Part shown: positions 1-7,566 of the stretch, piece by piece | How positions within the stretch are numbered: the first letter of the stretch is position 1 | Layout: every line of letters begins with the position of its first letter | Assembly: GCA_964639225.1 (NCBI GenBank) | Contig: CAZXCK010000087.1 | Span: 1-18,513, forward strand | Direction: 5' to 3' | Source of the DNA: CAZXCK01 sp964639225 | GTDB lineage: Bacteria; Chloroflexota; Anaerolineae; Aggregatilineales; Phototrophicaceae | DNA length: 18,513 bases | Notes under the pieces: model-generated | Seen by the model: only the letters and a program-made list of their open reading frames with translations | Databases searched by the model: none | What the model was told of the DNA's origin: nothing | Program-made: the position numbers and the translations under genes

Positions 1-5
1 GGGGA

Positions 6-51
6 CCCCGTGACCCCGCGCATTTCGGCGCATAGCGCCGAAAAAGGCAAG
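6..51 (+). repeat. Truncated copy of a structured intergenic repeat
   Basis: This stretch aligns with 18420-18462 in the same orientation: about 35 of 43 columns are identical from GTGACCCC to GGCAAG, with one single-base gap. It contains a 9 bp hairpin, TTTCGGCGC (23-31) pairing with GCGCCGAAA (35-43) around the loop ATA. Relative to the right-hand copy one stem pair is G-C instead of T-A, and the loop differs (ATA against CTG). The left part of the element is cut by the window edge, so its full extent is unknown. It lies beyond the 3' end of the minus-strand ecsC-like gene. No open reading frame or terminal inverted repeat is visible. Confidence 0.7.
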
Positions 52-80
52 GTTTATGTTCGCTTTTTCAACAGCGCAAT

Positions 81-125
81 CCTACAACTCATAACAATTT
101 TGTAGGGACAGTTAGAAGGCTGTCC
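81..125. other. Two consecutive inverted repeats 3' of the minus-strand operon
   Basis: CCTACAA (81-87) is complementary to TTGTAGG (100-106) across a 12 nt spacer. Immediately after it, GGACAG (106-111) is complementary to CTGTCC (120-125) across 8 nt. They lie 14-58 nt past the stop codon of the minus-strand ecsC-like gene and could help end that operon's transcript. Neither is followed by a clear T-run on the minus strand, so they are not textbook intrinsic terminators. Confidence 0.35.
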
Positions 126-138
126 ACCTCATAGCGAC

Positions 139-756
139 TCAGGCGGGGCGCGTTTTGCCCTCCCCCGCGTAGCGCATGAGGGCGGCTTTGCCGACAGCGC
201 GCGCCATCGAATAGTTGATGACAAAGCCGATGACCGCCCCGGCTATCGGCAGCAGCTTGGCGGCCCAGCGCCCCATAAAGCGCAGCATGACGTTAATTGT
301 GGCGCGGGTGGTCATCTGGCTGATGCGGCGTCCGCCGGTGAGAATGAAATAGGTCCACAGGCGGCGCTCGGTGCTGGCCATGGCCGTATGCCCGTGCTGT
401 GTGGCGATGAACTGCACCATCGTCGATTGGATGCGCAGCGACAGCAGCACATCCAGTGGCAGGGCGATGGGCAGCGTCAGGAAGCCACCCAGGCCGGTGA
501 CAGCGCCGACAAAGCCGCTGCGCATGGCTTCTCGCTGGATGACTTTACGCATGAGGGCGTCATCGCTGGCGTTGGGGCTGGCGGCGCGCAGCTTCTGGTA
601 GCGCTTGTCGATCTGCTCGATGTTGGGGTCGGCCATGCGGCGCAGGCTGCGCACCAGCAGATACAGGCCGATGCCCATCAGCGCCAGCGGTAGCACGCAG
701 AACAGCACAAACAGCCAGGGCAGCCAGCTCATGAATGTGGACCAGAGTTCCTGCAT
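139..756 (-). CDS. EcsC-family membrane-associated protein
   Basis: The 205-residue product begins with a strong hydrophobic segment (about residues 6-36, WLPWLFVLFCVLPLALMG). The central block, about residues 75-118, contains GLGGFLTLPIALPLDVLLSLRI, shown here only in part, and resembles the glycine-rich hydrophobic core of the EcsC family. A C-terminal segment, KLLPIAGAVIGFVINYSMAR, completes the family pattern. EcsC proteins are poorly characterised; the name comes from the Bacillus ecs ABC-transporter locus, and no enzymatic activity can be assigned. I chose the ATG at 756 because AGGA lies 8 nt upstream of it. A GTG two codons earlier (762) leaves only 2 nt after the same site. It is the last gene of the minus-strand operon, 15 nt after the hydrolase stop. 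Confidence 0.75.
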   Translation of the reverse strand: MQELWSTFMSWLPWLFVLFCVLPLALMGIGLYLLVRSLRRMADPNIEQIDKRYQKLRAASPNASDDALMRKVIQREAMRSGFVGAVTGLGGFLTLPIALPLDVLLSLRIQSTMVQFIATQHGHTAMASTERRLWTYFILTGGRRISQMTTRATINVMLRFMGRWAAKLLPIAGAVIGFVINYSMARAVGKAALMRYAGEGKTRPA

Positions 757-771
757 TGTCACCGTCCTGTT

Positions 772-1572
772 CTATGCCTGCCGGAAAAAATAATCCATCG
801 CACGGGCGGTCTGCTCCAGATTTTCCAGGTAGCTGTAATGACCAGCGCCGGGATACACCACCAGACCGGCATCCGGGATGAGATGCTCCAGACGCTGACC
901 CTGCCACAGCGGCGTGTCGGTGTCGTTCTCGCCCCAGAAGAGCAGCGTCGAAGGCTGGACTCGCGCCGCGTAAGCCTGCAAATCCTCGTTGACCACACGC
1001 ACGAACGTCTCGCGCATGACGCCGCCGGCGTTCTGAAAATCAGCAGAGCCATAGCGCCCATTATACCAGTCGCGCAGCCGCTCGGAGAACTGGCCCAGGC
1101 CCACTGTGCGCAGGCCGTCGCGGATGGCCTTGTAGGTGCGCAGGCGAGTCCGTGCGGCCAGCGAGGGCCGGGGCCGCACGCCGGCAGCTCCGGCCAGCGC
1201 CATCCGCTCGATGCGCTGTGGATGGTCCGCGCCCAGAATCAGACCCAGTCGCCCGCCAAATGAATGGCCGAACAGGTTCACCCGTTCCAGGTTGTGCGCG
1301 TCCATGTAGGCCAGCACAAAGCGAGTGTAATCGTGGACGTCCCAGGTGTCCGGAGGTGCTTCGCTGGCGCCGAAGCCGGGCAGGTCGGGCGCATAGCAGG
1401 CGTAACCGCGCGGGATTAATCGCTGGGCCAGCGGCCACACCAGGCTCAGGTCCACGCCCCACCCGTGCAGCAGCAGCAGCGGCGAGCCATCCCCGGCGCA
1501 GGCGTGATTCACGCGCAGCCCGGCGACCGTCTCGATTTGGGTAGGGATTTCCGGTGCGGAATGGTGAGACAT
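772..1572 (-). CDS. Alpha/beta-fold hydrolase
   Basis: The 266-residue product has the standard alpha/beta-hydrolase layout. HGWG near residue 40 is the oxyanion-hole motif, GHSFGG is the nucleophile elbow with the catalytic Ser, GENDTDTP supplies the probable acidic residue, and GAGHYSYLE carries the C-terminal His. No signal peptide is seen, so it is probably cytoplasmic. The substrate cannot be told: such proteins include esterases, C-C hydrolases and dehalogenases. The reading frame is open well upstream, but the ATG at 1572 fits family length and starts 5 nt after the MurA-like stop. A purine-rich GAGCGGG overlaps that stop as a possible ribosome site. Tight spacing on both sides indicates co-transcription with the MurA-like and EcsC-like genes. 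Confidence 0.88.
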   Translation of the reverse strand: MSHHSAPEIPTQIETVAGLRVNHACAGDGSPLLLLHGWGVDLSLVWPLAQRLIPRGYACYAPDLPGFGASEAPPDTWDVHDYTRFVLAYMDAHNLERVNLFGHSFGGRLGLILGADHPQRIERMALAGAAGVRPRPSLAARTRLRTYKAIRDGLRTVGLGQFSERLRDWYNGRYGSADFQNAGGVMRETFVRVVNEDLQAYAARVQPSTLLFWGENDTDTPLWQGQRLEHLIPDAGLVVYPGAGHYSYLENLEQTARAMDYFFRQA

Positions 1573-1577
1573 GGCGC

Positions 1578-2855
1578 TCACCCGCTCAGGCCGGCGTCTT
1601 CGATGGTGATGGCCGCGCCCAGCAGCTTGAGCTTGCTCACCACACCGTCGAAGCTGCGCCGCAGCGCCTGCGCGTTGTCGATGACCGACTCGCCGCGCGC
1701 GATGAGGGCCGCGCCCAGCATGCCCAGGCCGGTGCGCACGTCCGGCGAATCCATGTAGATTGCGTACAGCGGACTCGGCCCGACGACGATGGCCCGGTGC
1801 GGGTCGCACAGGACGATCTGCGCGCCCATCGAATTGAGCTTATCGACGAACAGCAGGCGGTCGTTGAACAGCTTCTCGTGAATGAGTGACGTGCCGCGTG
1901 CCTGCGTGGCGACCACCGTGGCGATCGCCACCAGGTCCGACGGGAAGCCGGGCCAGGGCGACGTCTCGATGGACGAGTCCACGTCTTCCTCGCGGTTGGA
2001 TACGGTGAGGATTTCGTGGCGCGGCACAAACAGCATGGTGTCGTCGATGTCCAGCTTGATGCCCAGGCGCTGGTAAATCTTGTCGATCATGCGCAGGTCG
2101 CTGCCGCGAATATCGTTGAGCTGCACCCGGCCCCCGCTGAGGGCGCAGATGGCGGCCACGCTGGCCGCTTCGATGTGATCAGGGCCGACCGTCTCGCTGA
2201 CGCCATGCAGCGCATCAGCGCCGAAGACGCGCAGCACATTGGACCCGACGCCGTGAATCTGCGCGCCCATCTCTTCCAGCATACGGGCAAGTTCCTGCAC
2301 GTGCGGCTCTGAGGCGGCGTTGGTGATGACCGTCTCTTTGCCGAAAGTGACGGCCAGCATCAGCACGATGGCGGTCGCCGTGACGCTGGCCTGCGTCAGA
2401 ATGATGTCGCGGTAATCCCACTGGACGGCGCGCACCTCAACAGCGCCGTCGCTGGTGATGACATCCAGGCCCAGGTCGCGCAGGGCTTCCAGGTGGGTGC
2501 GAATGCGGTTAAGCGGGAAATCGAGTTCCAGGCGCACATACTGCCGCCGCACCAGAATCGGTGCCATGAAGAGCAGTGTGCCCACGCCGCTGCCGGTCTC
2601 GTCGCGCGTCAGTTCGCGGCGGGCGATCTGCGGTGTGTGGATGGTCAGCGTACGGCTCTCGTGTGTGACCGTCGCCCCCAGGCTACCGGCGATTTCCAGC
2701 ATAGCGCTGGTGCTGGTGGTGCTGGGCACATTGCGCAGTGTCACCGGCTCTTCGGTGAGCATCGAGGCGGCAATCATGGCGATGGCGCTGTTGGCGTTGC
2801 CTGATGGCCGGTATTCTCCGTTGAGTGGCTGCCCACCCTGCACACGTATTCGCAT
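1578..2855 (-). CDS. MurA-like enolpyruvyl transferase with an altered active site
   Basis: The 425-residue product has MurA length and aligns along its whole course with UDP-GlcNAc 1-carboxyvinyltransferase, which adds enolpyruvate from PEP to UDP-GlcNAc in the first committed peptidoglycan step. Conserved pieces include the N-terminal SGNANSAIAMIAASML, the FPSDL block with Asp307 (general acid/base Asp305 of E. coli MurA), VRTG with Arg374, and the ARGTSLIHEKLFNDRLLF segment. Two hallmarks are missing. The Lys of the SGAKNAA motif (E. coli Lys22) reads Ala21, and the loop holding catalytic Cys115 is about four residues shorter and contains no Cys. It may use different chemistry, act on another substrate, or be inactive. 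ATG 2855 was chosen over an upstream ATG (2888) because GAGAGGG lies 6 nt before it. It heads the minus-strand operon. Confidence 0.82.
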   Translation of the reverse strand: MRIRVQGGQPLNGEYRPSGNANSAIAMIAASMLTEEPVTLRNVPSTTSTSAMLEIAGSLGATVTHESRTLTIHTPQIARRELTRDETGSGVGTLLFMAPILVRRQYVRLELDFPLNRIRTHLEALRDLGLDVITSDGAVEVRAVQWDYRDIILTQASVTATAIVLMLAVTFGKETVITNAASEPHVQELARMLEEMGAQIHGVGSNVLRVFGADALHGVSETVGPDHIEAASVAAICALSGGRVQLNDIRGSDLRMIDKIYQRLGIKLDIDDTMLFVPRHEILTVSNREEDVDSSIETSPWPGFPSDLVAIATVVATQARGTSLIHEKLFNDRLLFVDKLNSMGAQIVLCDPHRAIVVGPSPLYAIYMDSPDVRTGLGMLGAALIARGESVIDNAQALRRSFDGVVSKLKLLGAAITIEDAGLSG

Positions 2856-2892
2856 GGGAATCCCTCTCGTAATTGATGCCTGCCGCACGGCG

Positions 2893-2901
2893 ATTATACC
2901 A
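2893..2901 (-). promoter_or_regulatory. Putative extended -10 promoter for the MurA-like operon
   Basis: Read on the minus strand this is TGGTATAAT: a perfect -10 hexamer preceded by the TGn extension. It lies 38 nt upstream of the MurA-like start. No good -35 hexamer is present at 17 nt (the bases there read ACACAA), which is tolerated by extended -10 promoters. Assignment rests on the motif alone. Confidence 0.5.
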
Positions 2902-3003
2902 GCCTTTACGCCAGATTGTGTCGATTTCCACCTTTGCGAGGGCGCGGCTTTCGGCTACAGTTTGGGGTACAACGGAATGATACATCGCTCAGGACATAAA
3001 CTG

Positions 3004-4632
3004 ATGTTGCAGCAAATGTTATGGGTTGTGGTGGTTCTGGTGTGGCTGGCGGGCATCTGGTTCCGGGTTTACCGGCAGGCCCGCTTCTACCAGATTGAAG
3101 AGTATATGAGCGCGCGCTACATGCGCTGGTGGCTGCGTCGCTGGGACCGGTTGCTGCCGCCGAACGCGGCGGCGGGACTGGTCGGCGCTGGCCTGGCCGC
3201 TGTGATTGGCGCGTCAACCCTGCCCGGCATGATCGCGCTGGTGGCGGCGCTGGTGGCTGTGTGGCCGCCGGACGAGGGCGAGATCAAGAAGCCGTTTCGT
3301 CTCACGGGCCGCGCCACCCGACTGCTGGCGGCAGCATTTGTGTGGGCGGCGCTGGCGCTGCTGGCAGGATGGCTGATCGCCACCAGCTTCGATCAGGCCG
3401 GGGCGCAGTTCGCGGGATTCTCGCTGGCCGCGTTGGTTGCCTATCTGCTGGGACCGCTGTGGCTGGTGCTGGGCAACTGGAGCATGACGCCGGTCGAGGC
3501 GGCGCTGCGGCGGCGCTTCATCGCGGCGGCGCGCGGTGTGCTGGCCGACGTGCGCCCGGTGGTGGTGGGCATCACCGGCAGCTATGGCAAGACGACCACC
3601 AAGACGTTCCTGACCGAGATTCTCAACGGGCGCTGGCGGGCCTATGCCACGCCCAAGAGCTACAACACGATGATGGGCGTGTGCCTGGCGATCAACAACG
3701 ATCTGAAGCAGGATTACAGCATTGAGTATTTCGTGGTGGAGATGGGCGCCTATATTCGCGGCGAGATTCAGCGCATCTGTGGATTGACGCCACCGAACAT
3801 CTCCATCGTCACCGAGGTCGGCCCGCAGCATCTGGAACGCTTCGGCAGCCTGGAGAATATCGCCATCGCCAAATATGAGATTGTGCGGGCGCTGCCACCG
3901 GACGGCATAGCCGTGTTCAACTGGGACAACGCTTACGTCCGCGACATGTACGAGCGCGGCCACCCAAAAACGCGCATCGCCGTCAGCCGCCAGATCGACC
4001 CGGCCAGCGCGCCTGCTGACGGTCCGCGTTTTATCGCCAGCGACATCGTCGAGTCGCTCGACGGGCTGCGTTTCACGGTCCACGACCGGCAGACGAATGA
4101 GCAGGCGCTTTTCGTGACGCCGGTGATCGGCGAGCACAACGTGACCAACATTCTGCTGGCGACAGCGGTCGCCGTGCAGCAGGGTATGAGCCTGCAGGAT
4201 GTGGCGCTGCGCGTGCGCCAACTGCGCCCGGCGGAAAGCCGCCTCATCCGCCAGACGACTCCGCAGGGTATCACCATCATCAACGACGCTTACAGCGCCA
4301 ACCCGGCGGGGGTCGTCAGCGCGCTGAAGGTGCTGGGTATGCACGGCGGCGGGCGGCGGCTGGTCATCACGCCGGGGATGGTCGAGCTGGGCGACCTGCA
4401 CGAGACCGAAAACCGCCGCCTGGGCGAAATCATTCCGCAGTACGCAACCGACGTCATTCTGGTGGGCACGCAGCAGACACAGCCCATCCACGATGGACTG
4501 CTGGCGGCGGGCTTCCCGCAGGAACGACTGCAAGTGGTCGAGGAACTGCGCGAAGCGGTGGACTGGTATCAGAACCAGCTCAGGCCGGGTGATACGGTGC
4601 TGTTCCTCAATGACCTGCCGGATACGTATTGA
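3004..4632 (+). CDS. Membrane-anchored Mur ligase, MurF type (D-Ala-D-Ala adding)
   Basis: The 542-residue product has about 185 N-terminal residues with four hydrophobic segments (roughly 6-20, 56-87, 107-126 and 136-158), then a Mur-ligase catalytic region. Visible motifs are the ATP-binding P-loop GITGSYGKTTTK (Lys196), VVEMGAYIRGEI with the metal-linked Glu, AKYEI, the HNVTN motif, and INDAYSANP, which corresponds to the MurF signature DDxYNANP. MurF joins D-Ala-D-Ala to the UDP-MurNAc-tripeptide in the cytoplasm. Here the usual N-terminal UDP-binding domain appears to be replaced by the membrane region, so the substrate might be membrane-bound. Start ATG 3004 has AGGA 9 nt upstream; ATG 2977 is an in-frame alternative. 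Ddl, which makes D-Ala-D-Ala, follows 161 nt downstream. Substrate identity is inferred only. Confidence 0.85.
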   Translation: MLQQMLWVVVVLVWLAGIWFRVYRQARFYQIEEYMSARYMRWWLRRWDRLLPPNAAAGLVGAGLAAVIGASTLPGMIALVAALVAVWPPDEGEIKKPFRLTGRATRLLAAAFVWAALALLAGWLIATSFDQAGAQFAGFSLAALVAYLLGPLWLVLGNWSMTPVEAALRRRFIAAARGVLADVRPVVVGITGSYGKTTTKTFLTEILNGRWRAYATPKSYNTMMGVCLAINNDLKQDYSIEYFVVEMGAYIRGEIQRICGLTPPNISIVTEVGPQHLERFGSLENIAIAKYEIVRALPPDGIAVFNWDNAYVRDMYERGHPKTRIAVSRQIDPASAPADGPRFIASDIVESLDGLRFTVHDRQTNEQALFVTPVIGEHNVTNILLATAVAVQQGMSLQDVALRVRQLRPAESRLIRQTTPQGITIINDAYSANPAGVVSALKVLGMHGGGRRLVITPGMVELGDLHETENRRLGEIIPQYATDVILVGTQQTQPIHDGLLAAGFPQERLQVVEELREAVDWYQNQLRPGDTVLFLNDLPDTY

Positions 4633-4713
4633 GGCTGTGCAGGCGCGGACCTTGTCGAATCAGGGATGGGGGGTGACAATTGTCCACAATCCTCTGCCCC
4701 GGCGCGTCAGAGA

Positions 4714-4722
4714 TGTTATACT
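4714..4722 (+). promoter_or_regulatory. Putative extended -10 promoter for ddl
   Basis: TGTTATACT is a TGn-extended -10 element (hexamer TATACT at 4717-4722). It lies in the 161 bp gap after the Mur ligase, about 72 nt before the ddl start. The -35 position 17 nt upstream reads CTGCCC, a weak match. The rest of this gap shows no gene, only a G-rich run near 4666 and the AT-poor spacer. It suggests ddl can be transcribed separately from the Mur ligase. Confidence 0.4.
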
Positions 4723-4793
4723 CGCAGCTTGTGAATACGGACAGGTCGCCGGAAAGGCGTCGTTTCACAGACCCAGACATGAAGGAGCTTTGA

Positions 4794-6011
4794 GTGAGCG
4801 TAAATCGCACAACCGTTGTAGGGGTTGTTTTTGGCGGGCGCAGCGTGGAGCACGACGTATCGGTTGTGACCGGCCATCAGATCATGCAGGCCTTCGACCG
4901 CGACCGCTTCGAAGTCGTGCCGATTTACATCAGCCGCGAGGGCAAATGGTACACCGGCGAACCGCTGGCCGAACTGAAGAACTTTCAGGATGAAGTCATC
5001 AGCTACCGGGGAGTCACCAACGCGGTGATCTCGCCCAGTGTGCAGCATCACGGGCTGATTATCAACCCGGTGACCGGTCGCCTGCAGAAGAACGAAGTCA
5101 GGCGGCTGGATGTGGTTTTCCCGGCCATTCACGGCTCTCACGGCGAGGACGGCACGCTTCAGGGTTTGCTGGAGCTGGCCGACATCCCGTATGTGGGCTG
5201 TGGCGTTTTCAGCTCCGCGCTGACCAACGACAAGGGCTTTACCAAAGACCTGCTCAAGCATCACGGCGTGCCCATCGTCGAGGGGCTGGTGTTCACCCGC
5301 GCCGACTGGCTGGCGCGGCGCGACGAACTGCTGGCGCAGATCACCGCGAGCATGGCGTTTCCGATTTTTGTCAAACCGGCCACGCTGGGTTCGAGTATCG
5401 GCGTAGGACGTGCCGGGGACGAGTCCATGCTGGCGATGGCGCTGGACATCGCTGCCAGCTTTGACCGGCGGGTGGTCGTCGAACCGGCCATGACGGACAG
5501 CGTGGAGATCAACTGCGCAGTGATGGGCTATGGGAACAACATTGAGGCATCCGTGCTGGAACAGCCGGTTTCGTGGGAAGAATTCCTCACCTATGAGGAG
5601 AAGTACATGCGCGGTGGCGGAGGCATGAAAAGCGCCGAGCGTGTTATCCCGGCCCCCATCAGCGACGAACTGGCGCAGCGCATCGCCGCTTGTGCCGTGG
5701 ACGCCTTCAGAGCGGTGGATGGGCGCGGTACGGCCCGCATCGACTTCCTGGTGAATGTCGAACAGGGCGATATTCGCCTCAACGAGATCAACACCATGCC
5801 GGGTTCGCTGGCATTTTACCTGTGGCAGGAGACGGGCCTCACCAACGGCGAAGTCGTCGAGCGGCTGGTCCGGCTGGCGCAGGAAGCCCACGCCGACAAA
5901 CGCCGCAACACTTACAACTACCAGACGAGCCTCATCGAACTGACCGCCTCACGCGGCCTGAAAGGCGTCAAAGGCACGAAAGGCAGCGCAAGCCGGACTT
6001 CGACCCGCTGA
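4794..6011 (+). CDS. ddl: D-alanine--D-alanine ligase
   Basis: This cytoplasmic ATP-grasp enzyme condenses two D-Ala to D-Ala-D-Ala for the peptidoglycan stem peptide. The 405-residue product shows the N-terminal signature GGRSVEHDVSVVTG, HGSHGEDGTLQGLLE, PYVGCG with ALTNDK, the nucleotide-binding FVKPATLGSSIGV, EEKYMRGGG in the omega-loop region, and the metal-binding NEINTMPGSLAF. The start is GTG 4794, preceded at 7 nt by a strong GAAGGAG. The protein is longer than typical Ddl (about 300-370 residues). The surplus is mainly a C-terminal tail of about 45 residues that ends in a basic, low-complexity stretch (GLKGVKGTKGSASRTSTR). Its neighbour upstream is the MurF-type ligase that would use the product. 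Family assignment is firm; D-Ala against D-lactate specificity cannot be settled by eye. Confidence 0.93.
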   Translation: MSVNRTTVVGVVFGGRSVEHDVSVVTGHQIMQAFDRDRFEVVPIYISREGKWYTGEPLAELKNFQDEVISYRGVTNAVISPSVQHHGLIINPVTGRLQKNEVRRLDVVFPAIHGSHGEDGTLQGLLELADIPYVGCGVFSSALTNDKGFTKDLLKHHGVPIVEGLVFTRADWLARRDELLAQITASMAFPIFVKPATLGSSIGVGRAGDESMLAMALDIAASFDRRVVVEPAMTDSVEINCAVMGYGNNIEASVLEQPVSWEEFLTYEEKYMRGGGGMKSAERVIPAPISDELAQRIAACAVDAFRAVDGRGTARIDFLVNVEQGDIRLNEINTMPGSLAFYLWQETGLTNGEVVERLVRLAQEAHADKRRNTYNYQTSLIELTASRGLKGVKGTKGSASRTSTR

Positions 6012-6050
6012 ATGCTGTTGGCTATCCTGTAGACCAAGTCAGGTGAGAAC

Positions 6051-7461
6051 GTGCCGTATAAGTCTGGCGATAAGCGGGGCTTCAATGTATCGATGGGACT
6101 GGGCTGGCTGCGTGGCAAAACCACGCGCCCGCGCCTGCCGGAACGCCTGCTGGACGCTATCCCCGGCCTGATCGCCTGGGTGGTGCTGGTGTTTTGTGTG
6201 CTGGGGGCGCTGTTTTTCCCGTATTTGCTGCTGACTGTCGCTTCGCTGCTGGTGTTTTACTCGGCAGTGCGCTTTGTTGTCGCCGGGCTGGCCAACGTGC
6301 GCGGACTGCGCCGCGTCCGCGAGGCCGAACATACCGATTGGCACGCCCGTTACATCGCCGACGCCGGACTCGACGCGCTCCCCTGGGAAGCTGTGCAGCA
6401 TGTGGTTATTATCCCCAATTACGAGGAACCCACCGACGTGCTGGCGCGCAGCCTGGAACACATCGCCCGTTCGCCGCTGGCACGGGAGCAGATTACCGTT
6501 GTGCTGGCGATGGAAGCCGCCGAAGCCGACTCCATCCGCAAAGCCGAGGCGCTTCAGGCACAGTTCGATCTGCGCTTCCGGCATTTTCATTTCACGGTGC
6601 ATCCCAGCGGTCTGCCAGGGGAGATGCAGTGCAAATCCGCCAATCAGGCCTGGGCGGCGCGCTGGATCAAACGCAAGCTGGTCAACNNNNNNNNNNNNNN
6701 NNNNNNNNNNNNNNNNNNNNNNNNNNNNNNNNNNNNNNNNNNNNNNNNNNNNNNNNNNNNNNNNNNNNNNNNNNNNNNNNNNNNNNTATTCGCTGAGTCT
6801 GCGTCTGTTGGAGACGGTCGATTACTGGGACCCGGACGTAATCGCCGACGAGTGGCATATGTACATCAAGACGTATTTCGAACAGGACGGCGATCTGTCG
6901 CTGGTGCCGGTCTATCTGCCGTTTCTGGCGACCGCCGTCACCGGGCCGACGTTCTGGCGGGCGTGCGTCAACCGTTACCGGCAGTCGCTGCGGCACGCCT
7001 GGGGCAGCAAGGAGATCGGCTACACGGTCGCCCGCATGATCGACCGGCCCACCCCCGGCTGGTGGCCGTCGCTGCGGCTGCTGATGCGCGTCGCGCACGA
7101 TATTCTGCATTCCGGCGCGGGCTGGATTATGGTTACGCTGGGGACGCAACTACCGCTGCTGCTCAACCCCGATCTGCTGGAAAGCCTGTTTGACGACCCC
7201 TTTGGCCTGCCGCCGTTTGTCATCGTCAATGTGTCGTTTCTGGTGATTCTGCTGCTGGGCGTCGTGTTCTGGGTGCTGGATGTGCGCGTACGCCCGCCGC
7301 GCCAGCAGCGGGCCGCGCCTTCAGAGGTGCTGCTGGTGGCATTTGGCTTTCTGCTGCTGCCGATGCTCACGCTGCTGTTTGTGTCGCTGCCGGTTCTGCA
7401 TGCCCAGACGCGCCTGCTGATCGGCATGCCGCTGGCTTATCGGGTGACGCCCAAAGTGTAA
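6051..7461 (+). CDS. Membrane family-2 glycosyltransferase, interrupted by an assembly gap
   Basis: The N-terminal half (6051-6686, 212 residues) has two hydrophobic segments near residues 40-85, then a GT2-like nucleotide-sugar fold starting HVVIIPNYEEPTDVLARSLE and reaching GEMQCKSANQAW. After 100 N the frame shifts, and the C-terminal half resumes with DPDVIADEWHMYIKTYFEQD, an acceptor-side GT2 motif, followed by at least three membrane segments. The gap removed the region where the DxD sugar-binding motif would sit. The two halves read as one gene: same strand, matching domains, and no stop on either flank in the used frames. Start GTG 6051 follows AGGTGAG by 3 nt and lies 39 nt after ddl, so co-transcription is likely. 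It probably transfers a sugar to a lipid or surface polymer; the substrate is unknown. Confidence 0.82.
6687..6786. other. Assembly gap of 100 N inside the glycosyltransferase gene
   Basis: The run is exactly 100 N, the usual placeholder for a gap of unknown size. The coding frame before it (phase of 6051) and after it (phase of the 7461 stop) differ, so the true missing length is not 100 bp in phase. The apparent frameshift is therefore no evidence of a pseudogene. Confidence 0.97.
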
Positions 7462-7520
7462 GAAGCACGCCAGAAATTGCCGACCCCGCCGTTTACGGCC
7501 TCTAAAGACCCCTGCCACTG

Positions 7521-7529
7521 TGCTATAAT
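7521..7529 (+). promoter_or_regulatory. Putative extended -10 promoter for the pseudouridine synthase gene
   Basis: TGCTATAAT combines a perfect -10 hexamer (7524-7529) with a TGn extension, 37 nt upstream of the ATG at 7567. At 17 nt spacing the -35 position reads TCTAAA, a poor match. The 105 bp gap holding it shows no other feature. Confidence 0.5.
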
Positions 7530-7566
7530 GTGCGGTCCACGCAAGCTGAAACAGAAAGTTACCGTG

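Noticed and set aside
2455..3003. Upstream extension of the Mur ligase frame into the MurA-like gene
   Set aside because: The extension is antisense to MurA-like coding sequence. The membrane segment and AGGA site mark the start at 3004 (or 2977).
3214..4533. 439-codon minus-strand open frame opposite the Mur ligase
   Set aside because: It is antisense to a gene with clear Mur-ligase motifs. The translation is rich in His, Gln and Arg without recognisable domains, typical of antisense frames in GC-rich DNA.
4716..5891. 391-codon minus-strand open frame opposite ddl
   Set aside because: It is fully antisense to an intact ddl, has no family resemblance, and its composition is that of a shadow frame.
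6687..7193. Apparent frameshift or early stop in the glycosyltransferase
   Set aside because: The frame change coincides exactly with a 100 N placeholder, so it reflects unknown gap length and not a mutation.
7488..7499. GCCG-TTTA-CGGC hairpin as a terminator of the glycosyltransferase
   Set aside because: The stem is only 4 bp with no T-run. Such a match is expected by chance in GC-rich DNA.
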